Positions 44,290 to 53,890 of a DNA stretch of 64,000 nucleotides are shown here, piece by piece. The stretch covers positions 186,001 to 250,000 of the forward strand of contig CAYHVK010000001.1 in assembly GCA_964360255.1 (NCBI GenBank). Reading direction: 5' to 3'. Under the pieces are notes generated by a model. It was not told the DNA's origin, ran no database searches, and saw only the letters and a program-made list of their open reading frames with translations. The stretch is from CAYHVK01 sp964360255. GTDB lineage: Bacteria; Bdellovibrionota; Bdellovibrionia; Bdellovibrionales; UBA1609. Within the stretch, counting starts at the first letter, position 1, and every line of letters starts with the position of its first letter. Made by a program: the position numbers and the translations under genes.

Positions 44290-44741
44290 TTACTACCGCG
44301 TTTTAAACTTTGAATAATTTGATCGAGCTTAGCTAAGTAATTTGAACGTGCTTTTTTATCCATCGGAGCCGGCCCTCCCCGCATCTCACCCATATGCCTG
44401 AGATTCTGCATCAGCTCGCGATTCGCAACGGCCGAGCCCACATTGTCTTCAGTGAACTCGTTGCCTTTAGGTCCAAGTACTCGCACCGATTTTTTCACGC
44501 AGCGATCGGCCAGAAGAATATCGCTAGTGATAACGATGTCACGGGCTTGAGTATTTTCAACAATCCAATCGTCGGCAGCATCGAATCCGCCCTTCACCAC
44601 TTGCATGGTGATCAGCGGGTCCATTGGAATGTTTATATAAGAATTAGCGACAACTATAACGGGAATTTTATAGCGAGCAGCGACCTTGTAGGTTTCTTCT
44701 TTAACTGGGCACGCATCTGCATCGATATAAATTTTGATCAT
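44286..44741 (-). CDS. yaiI: YaiI/YqxD (DUF188) family protein
   Basis: 151 residues. IYIDADACPVKEETYKVA and VANSYINIP, then DDWIVENTQARDIVITSDI and the LAD/N element, are the DUF188 signature (a NYN/PIN-like fold). Biochemical function is not established. It overlaps the helicase by 4 bases and follows the S1 protein gene by 33 bases. Confidence 0.92.
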   Translation of the reverse strand: MIKIYIDADACPVKEETYKVAARYKIPVIVVANSYINIPMDPLITMQVVKGGFDAADDWIVENTQARDIVITSDILLADRCVKKSVRVLGPKGNEFTEDNVGSAVANRELMQNLRHMGEMRGGPAPMDKKARSNYLAKLDQIIQSLKRGSK

Positions 44742-44774
44742 ATGCGGACGAAGACCTCGAGCTGTTATGAATGA

Positions 44775-45983
44775 CTATTGTTTACTTTTACTCTGGGCTT
44801 TCGCGAATGCAGCGGCGAACGCTCCTCCCAAAGATTGCTGGGATTGGTGTTCGCGCCAAGATTCATCATCGGCCTCAGTAGGTAAACCTAAAGAGATTTT
44901 TCTCTCTTCGTATTTAATCTCATCGATGCGAACTTTAATCACGTCGCCCTTTTTAGCTTGCTCGTATTTTTTAGCGTCATCGGCATCACGCCACTTTGAC
45001 TTTGGCAGAAGACCGTTAATGCCTTGAGTGAGAACGACGAATAAACCAAAATCCGCTTTCTTATCAACAATACCATCAACGATAGACCCCACAGGATACT
45101 GCTGCGGAATTTGTGTCCACGGATCATTGGCTCCACCAGCGGCTTTAATTGAGAAACTGATTTTGAGACGTTTCTCTTCTTGTTCGATTTTTAAAATCTT
45201 AACCTGAACTGGGTCACCCACACGAACGCCGTCAGCGGCATGCTTGAGTCTGATAAAACCGATTTCAGAAACGTGAACTAAACCCTCAACACCATCGGCA
45301 ACAGATACGAAAGCTCCGAATTGCTCAGTGCGGGTCACGCGGCCTTCAACGATATCACCCACTTGGTGAGAGTCGGCCCATGCGGCTTCGTTCTCAACTT
45401 TTTTAAGATCTAAAAGTTTACGGCGCGAAACGACGATGTTTTTTTTGCGGGCATCAAATTGAGTAATAAGAAATTCAAGTTTTTTACCAATGAGCTCAGT
45501 GGCGTCGGCTCCAAAAGGTAACCCGAGTTGACTGATCGGACAAAATGCAGATTGACCTTGTATGATCACACGGTAACCGCCATTGATCACTTCAGAGACT
45601 TTTCCTTCGACCGGAAGCTCCATATCATAAGCATCTTCGATATCGTCAAAATCGGCAGGTGCCGATTTTGAACCTTTACGAGTGACGCGAATCTCATCGC
45701 CAGCCGTGCGAAGAACAATCACATCGATGATATCGCCCACTTTATATTTTAGAGCGCCCTCTTCGTCGGTCAGATCAGTGTTTAAAAGAACAGCGTCACG
45801 TGGAGTGCCCGTGGAAACAAAAGCTTCAGTGCGCCCGATGCTTAGGATTTCACCTTTAAATTGATCACCCACTTTAAGTGTTCTACCCGTGCCGCCCGAG
45901 GCGCCTTCAAATAGAGCCGCGAAATCTTCAGATTTATTTTCAACAGGGTCATTGAATAGATCGATATTTTTCTTTTTAGCCAT
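44775..45983 (-). CDS. Protein with four S1 RNA-binding domains
   Basis: 402 residues. S1 repeats begin at about residues 40 (GDQFKGEILSIGRTEAFVST), 123 (PVEGKVSEVINGGYRV), 205 (GDIVEGRVTRTEQFGAFV) and 300 (GSIVDGIVDKKADFGLFV). Shorter than standard ribosomal protein S1 (six repeats), it may be a second S1-like translation factor. Starts MAKKKN; first gene of the yaiI/helicase group. Confidence 0.9.
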   Translation of the reverse strand: MAKKKNIDLFNDPVENKSEDFAALFEGASGGTGRTLKVGDQFKGEILSIGRTEAFVSTGTPRDAVLLNTDLTDEEGALKYKVGDIIDVIVLRTAGDEIRVTRKGSKSAPADFDDIEDAYDMELPVEGKVSEVINGGYRVIIQGQSAFCPISQLGLPFGADATELIGKKLEFLITQFDARKKNIVVSRRKLLDLKKVENEAAWADSHQVGDIVEGRVTRTEQFGAFVSVADGVEGLVHVSEIGFIRLKHAADGVRVGDPVQVKILKIEQEEKRLKISFSIKAAGGANDPWTQIPQQYPVGSIVDGIVDKKADFGLFVVLTQGINGLLPKSKWRDADDAKKYEQAKKGDVIKVRIDEIKYEERKISLGLPTEADDESWREHQSQQSLGGAFAAAFAKAQSKSKQ

Positions 45984-46066
45984 AGGGTTTTTTATAGCTC
46001 GAAGGGTGAATTTGGGTCAAAGAAGTCTGCTTAATAACGCAAAGAACCTAGAAGCTCATCTGTAGT

Positions 46067-47266
46067 TTAAAACGTCGTTGAGAGCTGGATATTTCCGCCT
46101 TCCCAGCGGTCGGATTCTAGTAAGCGGTCCATATCAAAAGTGAAAAGGGCTTTAAAAATTAGATTCTCACGAAAGTGAGAATTCCAGGCTAAATTGAGAC
46201 GCGAATCCATTCCATCAGAGGGAGATTTAACGCCCGTAATTTCATCACGGCGGTCTGCTGAAACTAAACTAGCTCCGACATCCCAGCTGTAGAGATCGCG
46301 GGTAAAAAACTGGTACCAGAAGTAAGGCTGGGCATAAGTCATTTTGAGGGAGTCTGCATTTTTCGTCCAACCCCCTGACGATAACCAAAGACCATAGCGC
46401 CAAAGCTCTAAACTCTGCTCAAGTTGAAAACGGAAACGCTCAGTCTTCCATGACTCAGTGATTAGGGTTGAAGACACTGAGTCTGGCTTTTGTTTCTCGG
46501 CCTTTGAGTCATATTCGAATCTCCAATTAAAAAATCCACGGGAGTTCTTTTTCCGCTCCGCTAAGTAACCGTAATATCGAGAGTATGTATAAACTCGTCC
46601 ATCCGCTGGGAAAACCCATTTCACTTCAGGCTCAACTCGAATGGCATATTCGTAATAGGTCTGGTCAGAAGAAACTTCTGTGATCGTAAAACCCGCCACG
46701 AGAGGTTTGACTTTAAATCTATCGTCCAGCGTGTTGCGCTGATTGCGCGAAAAATCAGAAGCTGAAACATAAACCCGTAGGGATTTAAATCCATCACTTT
46801 TGGTTTTGCGCCAAATATAAGCGAGACCTATATCATCTTCTTTTTTATCGAACGAAGCCGAACCATAAAGAGCCATCGCATGTGGCCCATCACCCAATGA
46901 ATGTTCGATTTCAAAAATCGTATCAGCCGCCTCCAATTCAAAATCTCGTTCACGAAAACTTATGACACGAAAGCGTGTATTGGGCGCTAGAGTGAAATCA
47001 AATTTTAAAGATTGGCGAGCGAAAAAATGTTCGCTATCAAGACTGCCGAAGGTTCCAGTAAAAGCTCGCTCTGAAGAGAGATACAGCCAGCGATCTTGAA
47101 AACCCTGTGTATAAGTCAAAACATCGGACTCATACTCTCCGTCTATCTCGTGCGGAGTATCAAATGCCGAAGCCTCTCGCTCAGAGAGCGAGTGATATTC
47201 AAAACTATCCGAGAAGCCGTAAGCCAATGGCGATGCAAAATAGAAAATAAATATGAGCCATTTCAT
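46067..47266 (-). CDS. Probable outer-membrane beta-barrel protein
   Basis: 399 residues. A signal peptide (MKWLIFIFYFASPLAYG) leads into a mature region with alternating strands rich in Tyr, Trp and Phe and ending in Thr-Thr-Phe, a typical C-terminal aromatic for barrel assembly. No family recognised. The start at 47266 is set by the signal peptide; longer in-frame starts would collide with the divergent PAS gene. Confidence 0.75.
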   Translation of the reverse strand: MKWLIFIFYFASPLAYGFSDSFEYHSLSEREASAFDTPHEIDGEYESDVLTYTQGFQDRWLYLSSERAFTGTFGSLDSEHFFARQSLKFDFTLAPNTRFRVISFRERDFELEAADTIFEIEHSLGDGPHAMALYGSASFDKKEDDIGLAYIWRKTKSDGFKSLRVYVSASDFSRNQRNTLDDRFKVKPLVAGFTITEVSSDQTYYEYAIRVEPEVKWVFPADGRVYTYSRYYGYLAERKKNSRGFFNWRFEYDSKAEKQKPDSVSSTLITESWKTERFRFQLEQSLELWRYGLWLSSGGWTKNADSLKMTYAQPYFWYQFFTRDLYSWDVGASLVSADRRDEITGVKSPSDGMDSRLNLAWNSHFRENLIFKALFTFDMDRLLESDRWEGGNIQLSTTF

Positions 47267-47418
47267 GTTCTGTTCGCATCCTTGCTCGGGGTTTAATGGT
47301 ACTATACATGCGTCAAAAAATCGTAGAAGCCAAGCCCCAAGATCACTTCGAGAAAAAGCAAGTTTTGTGCCGCTTTTTCGTACTTGCTGCGGCAGATATT
47401 TTTCGATCAAATATAAGT

Positions 47419-47760
47419 ATGTCTGAAATCAACCGCTCAACCGTCGCACATTGGCAACTCGATTTAGCATCACGCACTATCACTCGTAGTGCAAACCATG
47501 ATTCGTACTTTGGATATCCACAAAATTTACCGGTGTGGAATATAGAAATGTTCATTATTCATTTGTTGCCCGAAGATAACGAAACCTTTATCAGTCGAAT
47601 GCGTGATATTATTACGGCTGGCAAAGATTTTGAGTATCTTTATCGAGTGGTTTGGCGAGATGGCAGTATACATAATTTAAGATCTTGGGGCCGCTTTCAA
47701 AACCACCCCGAAACGAATCAGCCCTATCGCATAATTGGCATGACCGACTTCGTAGAATAA
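47419..47760 (+). CDS. Single-domain PAS protein
   Basis: 113 residues: a PAS_3-type fold (HWQLDLASRTITRS, VWNIEMFIIHLLPED, FEYLYRVVWRDGSIHNLRSWGR). No output domain follows, so it may modulate a separate kinase. ATG 47419 is preferred to the in-frame ATG at 47296 because the domain begins there and the extra codons overlap the divergent gene's leader. Confidence 0.75.
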   Translation: MSEINRSTVAHWQLDLASRTITRSANHDSYFGYPQNLPVWNIEMFIIHLLPEDNETFISRMRDIITAGKDFEYLYRVVWRDGSIHNLRSWGRFQNHPETNQPYRIIGMTDFVE

Positions 47761-47813
47761 TCTCAGTGAAGTCATTGCAACTGGGCCCTTTTCACTGTTA
47801 AAACTCAAAGCCT

Positions 47814-48185
47814 ATGTCGACCGCTAATTTTTGGGATCATCACGGAGTATTTTTTCTTATTTTCATCACGCTGTTCCCGCGCCTGACTTTGTTTTTCTCA
47901 AGCGTGGCCTTTGGTGGTGTCTTTTGGTGGATCGGCTTTATTTTTGCTCCACGATTCCTAGTTGCCATCTTAGCCACTATTAATTACATGCAATCCAACC
48001 CCATTCTCGTCGCCATCAGCTGGATCGTCGCGATCTCTGGTGAGTCGAGCGAGAAGTATGCACTTCACCGCAATATAAAAATCGTACGCTTTGGTGGCTT
48101 TAATCACCGACCGCCGCCCATGAGAGACGTGTCAGCTATTCCCGATGATAAAGTCGTTGATGCAGATTACAAACGCTTAGACTAA
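47814..48185 (+). CDS. Small inner-membrane protein
   Basis: 123 residues with about three hydrophobic segments (FFLIFITLFPRLTLFFSSV, FGGVFWWIGFIFA, NPILVAISWIVAI) and a cytoplasmic tail. No family recognised. It ends just before the convergent YceI gene. Confidence 0.65.
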   Translation: MSTANFWDHHGVFFLIFITLFPRLTLFFSSVAFGGVFWWIGFIFAPRFLVAILATINYMQSNPILVAISWIVAISGESSEKYALHRNIKIVRFGGFNHRPPPMRDVSAIPDDKVVDADYKRLD

Positions 48186-48195
48186 ACGACTTCTA

Positions 48196-48789
48196 TTATC
48201 TCTGCCCTCCATCTATTATGATATGCGCAGAGACTTTAATTTTATCTTTGACTGAAGCAATCACAATAGAAGGATCCGGTATATGAAGATCTTTTATCGA
48301 AAGATCCCCGTTTAAATCAAAAATAATTTTTTCATTATTACGACTGCCCTTAACTGTAAGCTGTATAGCATTTTCGACTCCCCGAATGACTAAAACCGCA
48401 GGCACTTGAACTGGAGTGCCAGTTAAAGGAATAGCATTATTTAAAGTGATACGAATACTTGGATTATTTTTAGCATCAAGGCAATAGTCCCACATTTTCT
48501 CGTTGCGGCCATCAATGTCAGTATCTAGATCTTGAGTCGCAAAATCAACACTGGCACCGGCCAATAACTCGTCACCTTTGAGCTGCCCCTGCAGGTTGTA
48601 GTTTTTTACAAATCCTTCAAATGAAGTTGTGACAAGCCCAAATTTTGTACTCGCCATATCAAAGCGTAAGAATGACTCAGCTTTTTTAGCCTCTTTGTAG
48701 TTCGCATTTTTAAAAGAATGCGTTTCGCCCGAGCTAAAACCCGGAGCGCTCAAAATTAAAAGAAGAATAGCAAGATTTAGAAATTTCAT
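48196..48789 (-). CDS. YceI-family periplasmic lipid-binding protein
   Basis: 197 residues. The signal peptide (ending SAPGFSS) and the mature FDMASTKFGLVTTSFEGFVKN with GASVDFATQDLDTDIDGRNE match the YceI lipocalin-like fold that binds polyisoprenoids. ATG 48789 has AAAGGG before it. It follows the oxidoreductase gene by 13 bases, suggesting a polyketide or prenyl-lipid product. Confidence 0.9.
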   Translation of the reverse strand: MKFLNLAILLLILSAPGFSSGETHSFKNANYKEAKKAESFLRFDMASTKFGLVTTSFEGFVKNYNLQGQLKGDELLAGASVDFATQDLDTDIDGRNEKMWDYCLDAKNNPSIRITLNNAIPLTGTPVQVPAVLVIRGVENAIQLTVKGSRNNEKIIFDLNGDLSIKDLHIPDPSIVIASVKDKIKVSAHIIIDGGQR

Positions 48790-48802
48790 AAGTACCCTTT
48801 GA

Positions 48803-49969
48803 TTAGAGAAGTTTAAAAAATCCTTGAAACGGGGAATAAATATTACCAATAATGCCAATAAAAGCGTCGGCGCGGCGTTGGCGCGTAAGTAAAAATCGCG
48901 CTATAACTTCGATAAGCTTCGGATGACGTATCAATATTTGAAAAAAACGATTGAGGCGAATTTTATTACGCAATACTTTTGAATACTGACGCTCGTATTC
49001 TACAAAAACTTTCTTTTCAATATGAAGAGATTGTGAGAATGACTTCTCTATTTGTTCAGCCAGCAACTGAGATGAAAGCAAAGCGTTATACATTCCCTCC
49101 CCAGTTAAGGGGTCAACAAAACCTGCTGCATCACCAATCAGCGCCACATTATGTGCCGGAATGATTGATTTTGTACGATGTTGAATTGGATACGCTGCAG
49201 TTATGACCTTTGCATCCTCAAAGGGTTTAAATCGCGCCTTTAAATGTGCCGACTGACTTATATAGTGATTGAGAGCATTGAGTGGACTACCCAATGCCTG
49301 CAACTCACCCGCATCTAATACGAGAGAAAAATTCATCTCTCGCTCGCCAGTGGGATTGATTCCGATATAAGCGCCATTTTCAAATATATGCATCTCACCT
49401 TGTCTGATATTGAGGCCTGGCATATTCACATAAGCATGCAGAGCCACGCGACGCTCAGATACTGCAACATCATTATCGAGAGCTTTTGAGACAATCGACT
49501 TTCGGCCATCAGCTCCAACTAAAACCCGCGTCGTATACTTGGTAGTATTCGTTTCAACCACCCAGTGCTCACCTGATTTAGAAATCTTCTTAACTTCTTC
49601 ACCAAATTTGACTGTAGCACCCGACTCGACAGCTAGATTTACAAGCCTTGCATCGAACAACTCACGATTTACAGCAACCCCGTGAAACATTTCTCTATAA
49701 GGGAATTCAGTCACAACTTCTGTCTGCTGTGCCGTTACAATCAGCATTCCTTTAACTGGCAGAAACGTGCCTATAATCTGATCTTGCAAACCTTCTCTTT
49801 CGAGAAGATCCACCCCAAGTGGACAAAGATATTCACCACAGACTTTGCGCTTTAGCTTTGTAGATTTCTCAAGCAATGTGACCTGCAAACCGGCTCGCGC
49901 CAGCTTGTGGGATAAAAAAGATCCGGCAGGTCCGGCACCAATAATGAGAACGTCTAGAACTTGTTTCAC
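48803..49969 (-). CDS. FAD-dependent oxidoreductase, geranylgeranyl-reductase-like
   Basis: 388 residues. GAGPAGSFLSHKLARAG (FAD-binding), LVGADGRKS, and GDAAGFVDPLTGEGMYNAL are typical of geranylgeranyl reductase/aromatic hydroxylase flavoproteins. GTG 49969 is chosen because GGGAG lies 5 bases before it, two bases after the polyketide synthase stop. A substrate-tailoring role for the neighbouring synthase's product is inferred. Confidence 0.9.
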   Translation of the reverse strand: MKQVLDVLIIGAGPAGSFLSHKLARAGLQVTLLEKSTKLKRKVCGEYLCPLGVDLLEREGLQDQIIGTFLPVKGMLIVTAQQTEVVTEFPYREMFHGVAVNRELFDARLVNLAVESGATVKFGEEVKKISKSGEHWVVETNTTKYTTRVLVGADGRKSIVSKALDNDVAVSERRVALHAYVNMPGLNIRQGEMHIFENGAYIGINPTGEREMNFSLVLDAGELQALGSPLNALNHYISQSAHLKARFKPFEDAKVITAAYPIQHRTKSIIPAHNVALIGDAAGFVDPLTGEGMYNALLSSQLLAEQIEKSFSQSLHIEKKVFVEYERQYSKVLRNKIRLNRFFQILIRHPKLIEVIARFLLTRQRRADAFIGIIGNIYSPFQGFFKLL

Positions 49970-49971
49970 AA

Positions 49972-51027
49972 TTACTCCCAACGCAACAAGAGACTTTGTG
50001 CTGAGAAACCGGGCCCAAAAGCTAACATGTAACCCAACTCTCCAGCCGCATGTGGCTTTGCCATAACTCTCTCTAAAATATGAAGAATAGTGGCACTTGA
50101 AAGATTTCCGCGCTCGTTTAAAACTGCTTTGGAGTCCGAAATATCCTTACCAAAACGACCAATATAATCCTCTACCCTTGATATAATTTTTTTGCCGCCA
50201 GGATGAAACATGTAATTATGCACATCTTCAACCTGCAACTTGTTACGCTCTAGAAAAGGCAAAAATAATTGTGGGAAGTGCTCTTGAATTGTATCTGGCA
50301 CATCACGGTCGAGAACAATTTTGAATCCTGAATTGCGCAGCTCATAACCCATAAGATGGGTTGTATTACCAAAGTGGTACATGTCTGTATCAACAATTCT
50401 TGGGCCAACACGATCATCTTCTTGAGCTAAAATAACTGCCGCTGCTCCATCGGCAAAAATGGCTGTGCTCACTAAATTCTCCATAGAAAAATCATCGATC
50501 TGAAAAGTAATACTTGGCAGCTCAACAGACACAATGGCCGCTTTAGCTTTTGGGTTGGCTTTTAAATAGTCGTTAGCATAAATCAGAGCCGAAATACCGG
50601 CGGCGCACCCCATCTCTGTGACTGGTAGGCGCTTAATATTTTTGCGCAGACCCAGCTTATCGACCAGGTAGGCGTCAACCGACGGAATCATAAACCCTGT
50701 GCAACTCGTTGTAATAATGAAGTCGAGCTCATTAGGATGCGTGCCGCTTTCTGCTAAGGCCTTTCTGAGGGCCTTTTCTGCCAAATCTATTGCCGCATGG
50801 ATGTAGAGATCGTTCTTTTCTTTAAAAGACTGATTTTTAAACACCGTTTCTAGCGGAAAGGCTGAATGTCTCTTTTTGATTTCTGCCCCTTTAAATATTT
50901 TAAGGGCCATTCTTCTGACTTCAGGTTCAACATGAGACAGCCAGAGCCGATCAGCAGCCTCGGTTATCTCTTCTGTTGTATATTCGTAGCCAGGAAGAAC
51001 TGTAGAGACACCTAATATTTTAGACAT
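49972..51027 (-). CDS. Type III polyketide synthase (chalcone-synthase-like)
   Basis: 351 residues. The Cys of EMGCAAGISALIY (C141), the His of YMFHPGGKK and the Asn of ERGNLSSATI form the Cys-His-Asn triad. Bacterial relatives make alkylresorcinols or alkylpyrones from fatty acyl starters. First gene of a three-gene operon with a flavoprotein and YceI protein. A membrane-anchored LuxR-type regulator is divergent. Confidence 0.93.
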   Translation of the reverse strand: MSKILGVSTVLPGYEYTTEEITEAADRLWLSHVEPEVRRMALKIFKGAEIKKRHSAFPLETVFKNQSFKEKNDLYIHAAIDLAEKALRKALAESGTHPNELDFIITTSCTGFMIPSVDAYLVDKLGLRKNIKRLPVTEMGCAAGISALIYANDYLKANPKAKAAIVSVELPSITFQIDDFSMENLVSTAIFADGAAAVILAQEDDRVGPRIVDTDMYHFGNTTHLMGYELRNSGFKIVLDRDVPDTIQEHFPQLFLPFLERNKLQVEDVHNYMFHPGGKKIISRVEDYIGRFGKDISDSKAVLNERGNLSSATILHILERVMAKPHAAGELGYMLAFGPGFSAQSLLLRWE

Positions 51028-51175
51028 GAAACCCTCTTTCTTGTTTGTTTCAGTACACTCTTATCTTCGTCTGAATTGAGAATTTTAAAATCCGATAGAA
51101 CTTGTATAAAAAGAGCTTAAGATTTCAATACGTTGCCTGTAGCATAGGGGGATCTTTTTATGTTGGAGCAAAAGT

Positions 51176-51700
51176 ATGCATGCATTTTTAAGTCTTAATA
51201 TGCGCCAAAAACTATCTGTTTTTCTCATATTGGTTCTTGCCATGGCGCTTTGGGTGATTGATGCCATCGATGATTTATCACATGGTTCGGATGCGACTCA
51301 TATTGCGACAGAGGGAATTATTCTCGCCATCATCGCATTTTGGGTCATAACAATCACACTGAGGTACTTCACGACCAATCGCCAAAACATACAGATTCGC
51401 TCTGATCTAGCTGCCGTTCGCAAAGATTTAGAGAACTACCGACGTGAAACAGCTCACCTAGCAAAAGGTCTAGGACTTAAAATTGATGAGCAGCTCGAAA
51501 AGTGGCAAATGACTAAGGCCGAAAAAGAGGTAGCTTTGCTAGTACTAAAAGGGTTTTCAAATAAAGAGATCTCTGACATTCGCGGCACAGCAGAAAAAAC
51601 GACCATTCAGCAAGTGTCTGCTATTTATCAAAAATGCGGCCTGCACAACCGCGCCGAATTTGCCGCTTTCTTTTTAGAAGATTTATTATTGCCGCAATAA
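51176..51700 (+). CDS. Membrane-anchored LuxR-type HTH regulator
   Basis: 174 residues. Two N-terminal hydrophobic helices (about 12-27 and 42-60), a coiled linker, then a LuxR/GerE HTH (TKAEKEVALLVLKGFSNKEI and IQQVSAIYQKCGLHNRAEF). No sensor domain besides the membrane part. It is divergent from the polyketide operon, making it the obvious candidate regulator. ATG 51176 follows GGAGC by 7 bases. Confidence 0.88.
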   Translation: MHAFLSLNMRQKLSVFLILVLAMALWVIDAIDDLSHGSDATHIATEGIILAIIAFWVITITLRYFTTNRQNIQIRSDLAAVRKDLENYRRETAHLAKGLGLKIDEQLEKWQMTKAEKEVALLVLKGFSNKEISDIRGTAEKTTIQQVSAIYQKCGLHNRAEFAAFFLEDLLLPQ

Positions 51701-51722
51701 CGGCTGGGCACTATAAAAAGTA

Positions 51723-52202
51723 ATGGCCCAAGATATTCCGGTAACAACTGCAGTTCGACTGCTACGTGAAAATAAAATAGATTTTGAACCCTTCTTTTAC
51801 GAATATGAAGAGAAAGGCGGAACAGCCGTTTCTTCTCGCGAGCTTGGCTTCGACGAACACATCATTATTAAAACTCTAGTGATGGAAGATGATGCCAAGA
51901 AACCCATGATTGTGCTTATGCATGGCGATCACCAAGTTTCAACGAAGCAACTGGCTCGTGAATTGGGCGTAAAATCTGTGAAGCCTTGCGAGCCTGAAAT
52001 CGCCAATCGTCATTCGGGTTATGTCGTGGGCGGCACCTCGCCCTTCGGGACGCGCAAAACAATGCCCGTAATCGCACAAAAGACAATTGCCGATCTGCCG
52101 TTTATTTTGATCAACGGCGGTAAACGCGGATTTTTAGTGAAAATATCAGCGGCCTCAATGCTTCAGCTGCTGAAGCCGCAGCTGTTTGAGATAACAGCCT
52201 AG
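51723..52202 (+). CDS. ybaK: YbaK/EbsC-type Cys-tRNA(Pro) deacylase
   Basis: 159 residues. GGTSPFGTRKTMPV and the KTLVMED strand are the YbaK fold, with a conserved Lys in the active site. It hydrolyses mischarged Cys-tRNA(Pro). Its 3' end overlaps the TIGR02147 gene by 4 bases. Confidence 0.92.
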   Translation: MAQDIPVTTAVRLLRENKIDFEPFFYEYEEKGGTAVSSRELGFDEHIIIKTLVMEDDAKKPMIVLMHGDHQVSTKQLARELGVKSVKPCEPEIANRHSGYVVGGTSPFGTRKTMPVIAQKTIADLPFILINGGKRGFLVKISAASMLQLLKPQLFEITA

Positions 52203-53020
52203 ACTTTAAAATAATCGACAACCAAACAAGCTGCGACCTCTTCGACCGAAGGCTCGATGAGTCGTCGCGAATCATGAATCATTTGATTGATGATATTTTT
52301 TAATTTTTCGACATCTTCCTCTGACAGTGTGTGAACTGAAGTATAGCGCACCACACTTTTCTGAGCGCCGCTTCGAACTTCAATAGCTTGCGAACGCCAA
52401 TTCTTATGATGAATCTCAGCGAAGAAATCTTTTTGTGGAGCATGAATCTGCGACTGAGTCGTTCGCCACTTCGACCCGTCAGCCACCACAAGACCTGCGA
52501 GCACTAAATCATCGAGAGTTTTCTGAACCTCATCCGTTGAAATTTTAAAGTGAGTCGCAAGGGCGACGGTGGTATTGAAGCCAGGAACTGTTAAAAGCAG
52601 ATGAATTGCCGAATGCATCCAGTGTGAATAATAAATCGCAGCGCGCTCTGGTTCAGATAAAGCTTCTGTGCCAAAAGATTGATTTTCATTTTGCCATCGT
52701 TCACGGATCTCTTCGAGTTTTCTCTCGAGCAAACGTTTGAGCGTATGGCTGCCGGCACGACCCAGCAGCACGAGATGAAAAAAGAAATCTGTTTCGTTAG
52801 AAGAAAGCTCCCAAAAGGAACAAAGTCGTTCAGCTTGCTCGGGAGTGAGCTGAGTCCGCTCCGCCATGACTTGTGAGAAGTAAGCCGCCTGACAGCCAGC
52901 ACTGTCGGCGAGGCGCTTTTTATAACCCCGCGATGATGCGAATTCCTTAAGAACTACACCTAAAAAGTGGCGATAGGATTTTGACTTAAATAGTTGATCT
53001 CGCGTTTGTTTTGAAAGCAT
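52199..53020 (-). CDS. TIGR02147 family protein (DUF4423-like)
   Basis: 273 residues. The N-terminal helical region (YRHFLGVVLKEFASSRGYKK, SQVMAERTQLTPEQAERL) looks like a small HTH, and the domain with AIYYSHWMHSAIHLLL is typical of this Fibrobacter/Bdellovibrio family. Members are probably regulators; they often sit beside genes for secreted proteins, as with the divergent gene at 53167. Confidence 0.85.
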   Translation of the reverse strand: MLSKQTRDQLFKSKSYRHFLGVVLKEFASSRGYKKRLADSAGCQAAYFSQVMAERTQLTPEQAERLCSFWELSSNETDFFFHLVLLGRAGSHTLKRLLERKLEEIRERWQNENQSFGTEALSEPERAAIYYSHWMHSAIHLLLTVPGFNTTVALATHFKISTDEVQKTLDDLVLAGLVVADGSKWRTTQSQIHAPQKDFFAEIHHKNWRSQAIEVRSGAQKSVVRYTSVHTLSEEDVEKLKNIINQMIHDSRRLIEPSVEEVAACLVVDYFKV

Positions 53021-53166
53021 CGTTTATAAATTATACAGAGAAATGGTTGAAATTTATATCTAATATGATGCGAATAGTCATTTGGTGTTTTAAACTCCCC
53101 TCATACAAAGCCAGGCCACATTGGGTGGCATGGATATTGGAGATAATTTTAACTCAGGAGAAATCT

Positions 53167-53844
53167 ATGAAGTCCCGTAAATTACACGCACTTAAGGCGC
53201 TCGCATTAGGCTTAATTTTGGCCTCTGTCCAAGCTTTAGCTATTACTAGCTCTGGACAGATCGAGCCAAAAGAAACACCTATTCTACTCAATGGCTTTTA
53301 TACTCAGCTTGCTGAACACAAAAAGCGCTATGAAACTGAAGATGTTGAACACTTCTTTTTTTCATTCAAAGACAACGCTGATGCCGCCGTATCTGAACTT
53401 TTAATACCGCTTTCGATAAACCCAGGTTCTAGAAAAACGGATATTTTAACTGCCAATGAATTTCTCAAGATTAAGAAAAATTTAAAAAAACGCGGTTATG
53501 AGCCATCAAAGAATTTGTATTGGGCTCCACCAGAAGATTTAGTAATTAATTATAGTGGTATTCCAGGAGCAAAACCTCAGGGAGAACCTGGTAAAAAGCC
53601 TGCGTACTATTTGCACGAAATGAAATGGGAACTGCGCGAGAACTATCAGCCTAAAGGTAAAATCCTAAAGGGCCATGATCTTTACCCCCGCGCAGTTGCA
53701 ATGGGATATATTTTTCTAAGATGCGAAAAGCCTTATGCAGATTGCCGCTTAGCCAATATTTCGTTCGATACTGCCGGCATTAGCTGGGAAAGCGTTCCTG
53801 GCACCCGCGAAGGTGGTAACTCGTCAGCTGGTGGCGGTAAGTAA
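53167..53844 (+). CDS. Secreted protein of unknown function beside a TIGR02147 gene
   Basis: 225 residues with a signal peptide (ending SVQALA), a mature part of mixed strands, and a Gly/Ser-rich tail. Two Cys near the end (RCEKPYADC) may pair. CAGGAGAAA lies six bases before ATG 53167; the ORF could start at 53011 but would then lack a signal peptide at its N-terminus. No family recognised. Confidence 0.75.
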   Translation: MKSRKLHALKALALGLILASVQALAITSSGQIEPKETPILLNGFYTQLAEHKKRYETEDVEHFFFSFKDNADAAVSELLIPLSINPGSRKTDILTANEFLKIKKNLKKRGYEPSKNLYWAPPEDLVINYSGIPGAKPQGEPGKKPAYYLHEMKWELRENYQPKGKILKGHDLYPRAVAMGYIFLRCEKPYADCRLANISFDTAGISWESVPGTREGGNSSAGGGK

Positions 53845-53890
53845 TCACTATCTATTGGGGCACGTTTAAATTTAAACGGCCCCGATAAAC

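Noticed and set aside
47296..47418. N-terminal extension of the PAS protein
   Set aside because: The in-frame ATG at 47296 would overlap the divergent gene's leader and adds residues unlike PAS; the domain starts at 47419.
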